Shown here in pieces: positions 6,379 through 8,826 of a stretch of 8,826 nucleotides of DNA. Positions within the stretch are counted from its first letter, which is position 1; each line of letters opens with the position of its first letter. The position numbers were made by a program, and so were the translations under genes. Origin of the DNA: PALSA-1004 sp046715035 (GTDB taxonomy: Bacteria; Pseudomonadota; Gammaproteobacteria; Burkholderiales; SG8-41); contig JBKJZR010000313.1 of the NCBI GenBank assembly GCA_046715035.1, positions 1 to 8,826 of the forward strand. The letters are read 5' to 3'. Under the pieces are notes generated by a model that was not told the origin of the DNA, did no database searches, and worked only from the letters and a program-made list of their open reading frames with translations.

Positions 6379-7200
6379 ATGAAAATCCGCATCGGCTACG
6401 AGATCATCTACGACTGCCCGCAGCCGACCCCGATGATCCTGACCCTGAGCGTCCATTACTCGCGCGTCTCCGACATCATCGTTCCCGACCATCTGATCAC
6501 GGACCCGCCGGTCCCCCTCACCGCGTACCGTGACAGCTTTGGCAATTGGTGCACCCGTATCTTCGCGCCGCAGGGTGTGCTCAGGCTGTCCGCCGATGGG
6601 CTAATCAAGGATACGGGCCAGCCTGACGTGGTGGTTCCGCACGCGCGACAGACGCCGGTGGAGGAGCTGCCCGACGAGACCCTGCTGTTCCTGCTGGGGA
6701 GTCGCTATTGCGAGACGGACCGCCTGTCCGAGTCGGCATGGCAGCTGTTCGGCCAGACACCGCCCGGATGGGCGCGCGTGCAGGCGATCTGCGATTACGT
6801 TCACCGGCATATCACTTTCGGCTACGAACACGCCCGACCCACGAAGACGGCGTGGGAGGCCTTTCAGGAGCGCAGCGGCGTCTGCCGTGATTACACGCAC
6901 CTCGCCGTCGCTTTCTGTCGCGCCATGAACATCCCCGCCCGTTACTGCACCGGCTACCTCGGCGACATCGGCGTGCCGCCGCCCTACGGTCCTATGGATT
7001 TTGCCGCGTGGCTCGAAGCCTACCTTGACGGCCACTGGTACACGTTCGATCCCCGCAATGGAATTCCGCGCATCGGACGTGTTTTGATCGCCCGCGGCCG
7101 CGACGCGGCCGACGTTCCCATCACCAACACCTTCGGCCCCAATATCCTGAAGAGCTTCACGGTACGGACCGACGAGGTGAGTGAAGTGCAAACCGGTTGA
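6379..7200 (+). CDS. Anbu-associated transglutaminase-like protein
   Basis: A 273-residue protein with a transglutaminase N-terminal beta domain (about 1-70, MKIRIGYEIIYDC) and a transglutaminase/protease core (about 130-260). The nucleophile block is SGVCRDYTHLAVAF at 166-179 with Cys169, and the Asp block is YTFDPRNGIPRIGR at 221-234 with Asp224, followed by the subfamily motif VLIARGRDAADV at 235-246. Between them PMDFAAWLEAYL at 205-216 has Ala209 where the triad His normally stands. The start is ATG 6379 with AGGAG 8 nt upstream; the frame is open back to 6052 but that part overlaps the previous gene in another frame. The intergenic gap is 65 bp. It may be a peptidase or amidase working with Anbu, or a binding protein if the His is truly missing. 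Confidence 0.87.
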   Translation: MKIRIGYEIIYDCPQPTPMILTLSVHYSRVSDIIVPDHLITDPPVPLTAYRDSFGNWCTRIFAPQGVLRLSADGLIKDTGQPDVVVPHARQTPVEELPDETLLFLLGSRYCETDRLSESAWQLFGQTPPGWARVQAICDYVHRHITFGYEHARPTKTAWEAFQERSGVCRDYTHLAVAFCRAMNIPARYCTGYLGDIGVPPPYGPMDFAAWLEAYLDGHWYTFDPRNGIPRIGRVLIARGRDAADVPITNTFGPNILKSFTVRTDEVSEVQTG

Positions 7201-7551
7201 AGGGCTAAAGAGGTGGTTGAGCACGAAGCGCACGCCGCCGCACCCGACTCCGCATGATCTGAGCGTGCCCCCACGGCAGAGCGTGCCCACAAGGCTGGCG
7301 CTAATGAGGAACCCGGCCTTCACGTCGCCCTGTGACGACGGCCGGATGGGGACCGGCTCGACACGCCAGATATCGCAGCAATACTGCCGCGAGGCGCGCC
7401 GCACCGTTAGTGCACGCCCGCGCTCCCCTGTGCATCAATTCGGTGCGACCCTGCTAGTCGGCTGACGCGTGAGGCGCGCATGCTCCTGTCGCACCCGCGT
7501 TCGACCGGGCGACCGCGGCAGCGATACCACCAGGGCCTTGCTGCGCCTCAT
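7201..7551. other. Gene-poor stretch before the rubrerythrin promoter
   Basis: About 350 bp without a gene I can support. Reading frames exist on both strands (for example minus 7404 downwards into the transglutaminase gene), but they lack ribosome-binding sites and recognisable motifs. No terminator with a T-run was found after the transglutaminase stop. The minus-strand peptide SQGDVKAGFLISASLVGTL near 7270-7330 reads smoothly and could be a relic, but I cannot identify it. Confidence 0.5.
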
Positions 7552-7589
7552 GATAGTCATACTCTATCCATATGATTGCAATAATCCAT
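7552..7589 (+). promoter_or_regulatory. OxyR-like four-box operator upstream of rubrerythrin
   Basis: GATAG at 7552-7556 and CTATC at 7564-7568 form an inverted pair with a 7-base spacer. Continuing at the same pitch, ATTG at 7575-7578 and CCAT at 7586-7589 match the next ATAG and CTAT boxes at 3 of 4 bases each. Four ATAG/CTAT boxes separated by 7 bases is the established OxyR binding pattern. The site lies 77-114 bp before the rubrerythrin ATG in an AT-rich island unlike its GC-rich surroundings. TAGATT at 7590-7595 could be a -10 without a good -35, as in activator-dependent promoters; that part is inference. Confidence 0.62.
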
Positions 7590-7665
7590 TAGATTAATCA
7601 TGAGCGCCCGGCTAACCTCCTCTGCGTGCCATCACCCGATGTCCAACAACGCAAGGAGAGCTGAA

Positions 7666-8139
7666 ATGCAACCGGAATCCGTAACCCTCAAGAATCTCGA
7701 ATCCGCATTCGCGGGCGAATCGATGGCGCATATCAAGTACATGTATTTCGCCAAGGTGTGCCGCGCGGCGGGCGACATTGCCAGCGCGGAAGTTTTCGAA
7801 GCGACCGCGGCCCAGGAAGTTCAGCATGCGTTTGGCCATCTCGACCTGCTCTATCCCGCGGCCGCGCTGACGCCGGCCAAGGCGTTGGCGATGGCGATCG
7901 AAGGCGAGACCTACGAGTACACCGAAATGTATCCGCAGTTCCGCCATCTTGCCGAGCAGGAAGGCAACCAGCAGGCGGTCGCCGAGCTCGACGAGCAGAT
8001 CGCGGAATCGAAGGAGCACGCGCATCGCTTCAGCAGCACGCTCGCCAAGGCCGCCAAGCGCTTTGCTGCGCTGGCCAAAGTCGAGGAACGCCACGCCAAC
8101 CACTATCGCGCAACGCTCGCGAAAGTGAACGCGCATTGA
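7666..8139 (+). CDS. Rubrerythrin, diiron domain only
   Basis: A 157-residue ferritin-like four-helix diiron protein that reduces hydrogen peroxide in the cytoplasm using electrons from rubredoxin. Diiron-site motifs: E18 in AGESMAHIKY, the first ExxH as E51-x-x-H54 in AQEVQHAFGH, the middle helix EGETYEYTEMYPQF at 79-92, and the second ExxH as E140-x-x-H143 in KVEERHANHY. The C-terminal rubredoxin domain of classical rubrerythrin is absent; a separate rubredoxin is encoded 196 bp downstream. I chose ATG 7666 because of AAGGAGAG about 6 nt before it and because rubrerythrins begin close to this point (LKNLESAFAGES); ATG 7600 would add a 22-residue non-conserved leader that also lies within the promoter island. 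Confidence 0.9.
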   Translation: MQPESVTLKNLESAFAGESMAHIKYMYFAKVCRAAGDIASAEVFEATAAQEVQHAFGHLDLLYPAAALTPAKALAMAIEGETYEYTEMYPQFRHLAEQEGNQQAVAELDEQIAESKEHAHRFSSTLAKAAKRFAALAKVEERHANHYRATLAKVNAH

Positions 8140-8223
8140 AAACTGCGCAATCGCACAACACCGGATTCGATCGATGCGCCTGCACTCATCCCTGTCCGGT
8201 CTCCCGGGAAATAAGGGAATCAT

Positions 8224-8270
8224 TCGCCTCCCCTCTCCCCTCGGGAGAGGAGCCGGGGGTGAGGGAAGTA
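8224..8270. repeat. CCTCTCCC/GGGAGAGG hairpin, dispersed-repeat type
   Basis: CCTCTCCC at 8232-8239 and GGGAGAGG at 8243-8250 form an 8-bp stem with a CTC loop, followed by GCCGGGGGTGAGGG. This C/T-then-G/A arrangement is a familiar intergenic repeat in many GC-rich proteobacteria. It could act as a weak terminator or mRNA-end structure for rubrerythrin, but no T-run follows on the plus strand. Confidence 0.6.
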
Positions 8271-8335
8271 CGTTGGGGGATGAGGGCCATATAACGCAGT
8301 TACGTAAGTGATTTCATCTTCAATCAGGAGCACAC

Positions 8336-8506
8336 ATGAAAAAGTGGCAATGCATAGTTTGCGGTTACACGTACGACGAAGCGGCGGGCGATCCCGCGCA
8401 CGGCATCGTTGCCGGCACGCGGTGGGAAGACATTCCCGGCGATTGGGCCTGTCCGGACTGCGGCGTCGCCAAGGGGGATTTCGAAATGGTGCTGCTGGCG
8501 GCCTGA
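8336..8506 (+). CDS. Rubredoxin
   Basis: A 56-residue cytoplasmic iron-sulfur electron carrier with one Fe bound by four cysteines. The two ligand loops are CIVCGYTYD at 6-14 and CPDCGVAKGDFE at 39-50, giving Cys6, Cys9, Cys39 and Cys42; the middle GTRWEDIPGDWACP is the classical rubredoxin core. Length is the usual 52-60. ATG 8336 is preceded by AGGAG 6 nt upstream (TCAGGAGCACACATG). It follows rubrerythrin on the same strand and is the obvious electron donor to it. TATAAC at 8290-8295 could be a -10 for its own promoter, though no matching -35 is visible. Confidence 0.95.
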   Translation: MKKWQCIVCGYTYDEAAGDPAHGIVAGTRWEDIPGDWACPDCGVAKGDFEMVLLAA

Positions 8507-8658
8507 GTAAAGGCGTGTCTATCCCGGCGCGCCCCACGGTCCGCTACGCACGAGGACAAGCTTAGCGACCTGCTCGCCTTTCTCAAGGCGTGACCGCAAC
8601 CGATTCATTCCCAGCCCCGTCTATCAGCCAATACTCTGTCACCAACGAAGGAGAAGTC

Positions 8659-8826
8659 ATGTCGGAACGACCCGTACTAACCACGGAAAGCGGTGCACCC
8701 GTGGAGAACAACCAGCACTCGCAAACAGCCGGCGCAGCAGGCCCGGTGCTGATGCAAGACCATCACCTGATGGAGAAGCTCGCCCGCTTCGACCGGGAGC
8801 GTATCCCCGAGCGCGTGGTGCACGCC
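8659..8826 (+). CDS. Heme catalase (N-terminal part, cut by window end)
   Basis: The first 56 codons of a monofunctional heme catalase, which disproportionates hydrogen peroxide to water and oxygen. The sequence has the typical N-terminus TTESGAPVENNQHSQTAG at 8-25, then GPVLMQDHHLMEKLARFDRERIPERVVHA. His55 in RVVHA is the distal catalytic histidine of the family, so the fragment reaches the active site. ATG 8659 has AAGGAG 6 nt upstream. No OxyR-like box was seen in the 152 bp before it, so it may be transcribed from its own unseen promoter or with the rubredoxin gene. No frameshift in the visible part. Confidence 0.95.
   Translation, partial: MSERPVLTTESGAPVENNQHSQTAGAAGPVLMQDHHLMEKLARFDRERIPERVVHA

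Noticed and set aside
6601..7404. 267-codon minus-strand open frame
   Set aside because: Most of it is the antisense of the transglutaminase-like gene and no domain is visible.
7612..8223. 203-codon minus-strand open frame over rubrerythrin
   Set aside because: Antisense shadow; the plus-strand frame has all diiron motifs and a ribosome-binding site.

Overview
The window is about 64% GC by eye, densely coded, and looks like the chromosome of a beta- or gamma-proteobacterium. That assignment is an inference from gene families (NitT/TauT transport, an MNIO operon, Anbu, OxyR-type operator, heme catalase) and not from any marker gene. No rRNA, tRNA, CRISPR array or complete insertion sequence was seen.

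Left part (1-4442). The window opens inside the last 82 codons of a NitT/TauT-type ABC transporter substrate-binding protein (+ strand). Facing it is a minus-strand operon read from 4442 down to 310: a nucleotidyltransferase-fold protein, a TIGR04222-type membrane protein with a Ser/Gly/Cys tail, a DUF692/MNIO multinuclear iron oxidase, a small 85-residue partner, and a potassium channel with nucleotide-binding (RCK/TrkA-N) domains on both sides of its pore. The last three junctions are overlaps (TGATG, ATGA, ATGA), so these four proteins are probably made together. The best reading is that the MNIO enzyme and its small partner modify cysteines in the tail of the membrane protein; how the channel fits in is unknown. 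A 194-bp MITE-like element with 23-bp terminal inverted repeats lies between the first and second genes, only 2 bp from the likely GTG start of the membrane protein.

Middle part (4797-7200). A plus-strand cluster encodes Anbu (a self-assembling proteasome-like peptidase), an N-formylglutamate amidohydrolase-family enzyme overlapping it by ATGA, and an Anbu-associated transglutaminase-like protein. The partners usually expected around Anbu (alpha-E and ATP-grasp proteins) are absent here and the amidohydrolase occupies the operon instead. The transglutaminase-like protein has the Cys and Asp of the triad but Ala where His is expected.

Right part (7201-8826). After a gene-poor stretch comes a peroxide-defence group: a rubrerythrin lacking the rubredoxin domain, a separate 56-residue rubredoxin, and the start of a heme catalase cut by the window end. 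Upstream of rubrerythrin is a four-box OxyR-like operator (GATAG-N7-CTATC plus two weaker half-boxes at the right spacing), which fits the functions of all three genes.
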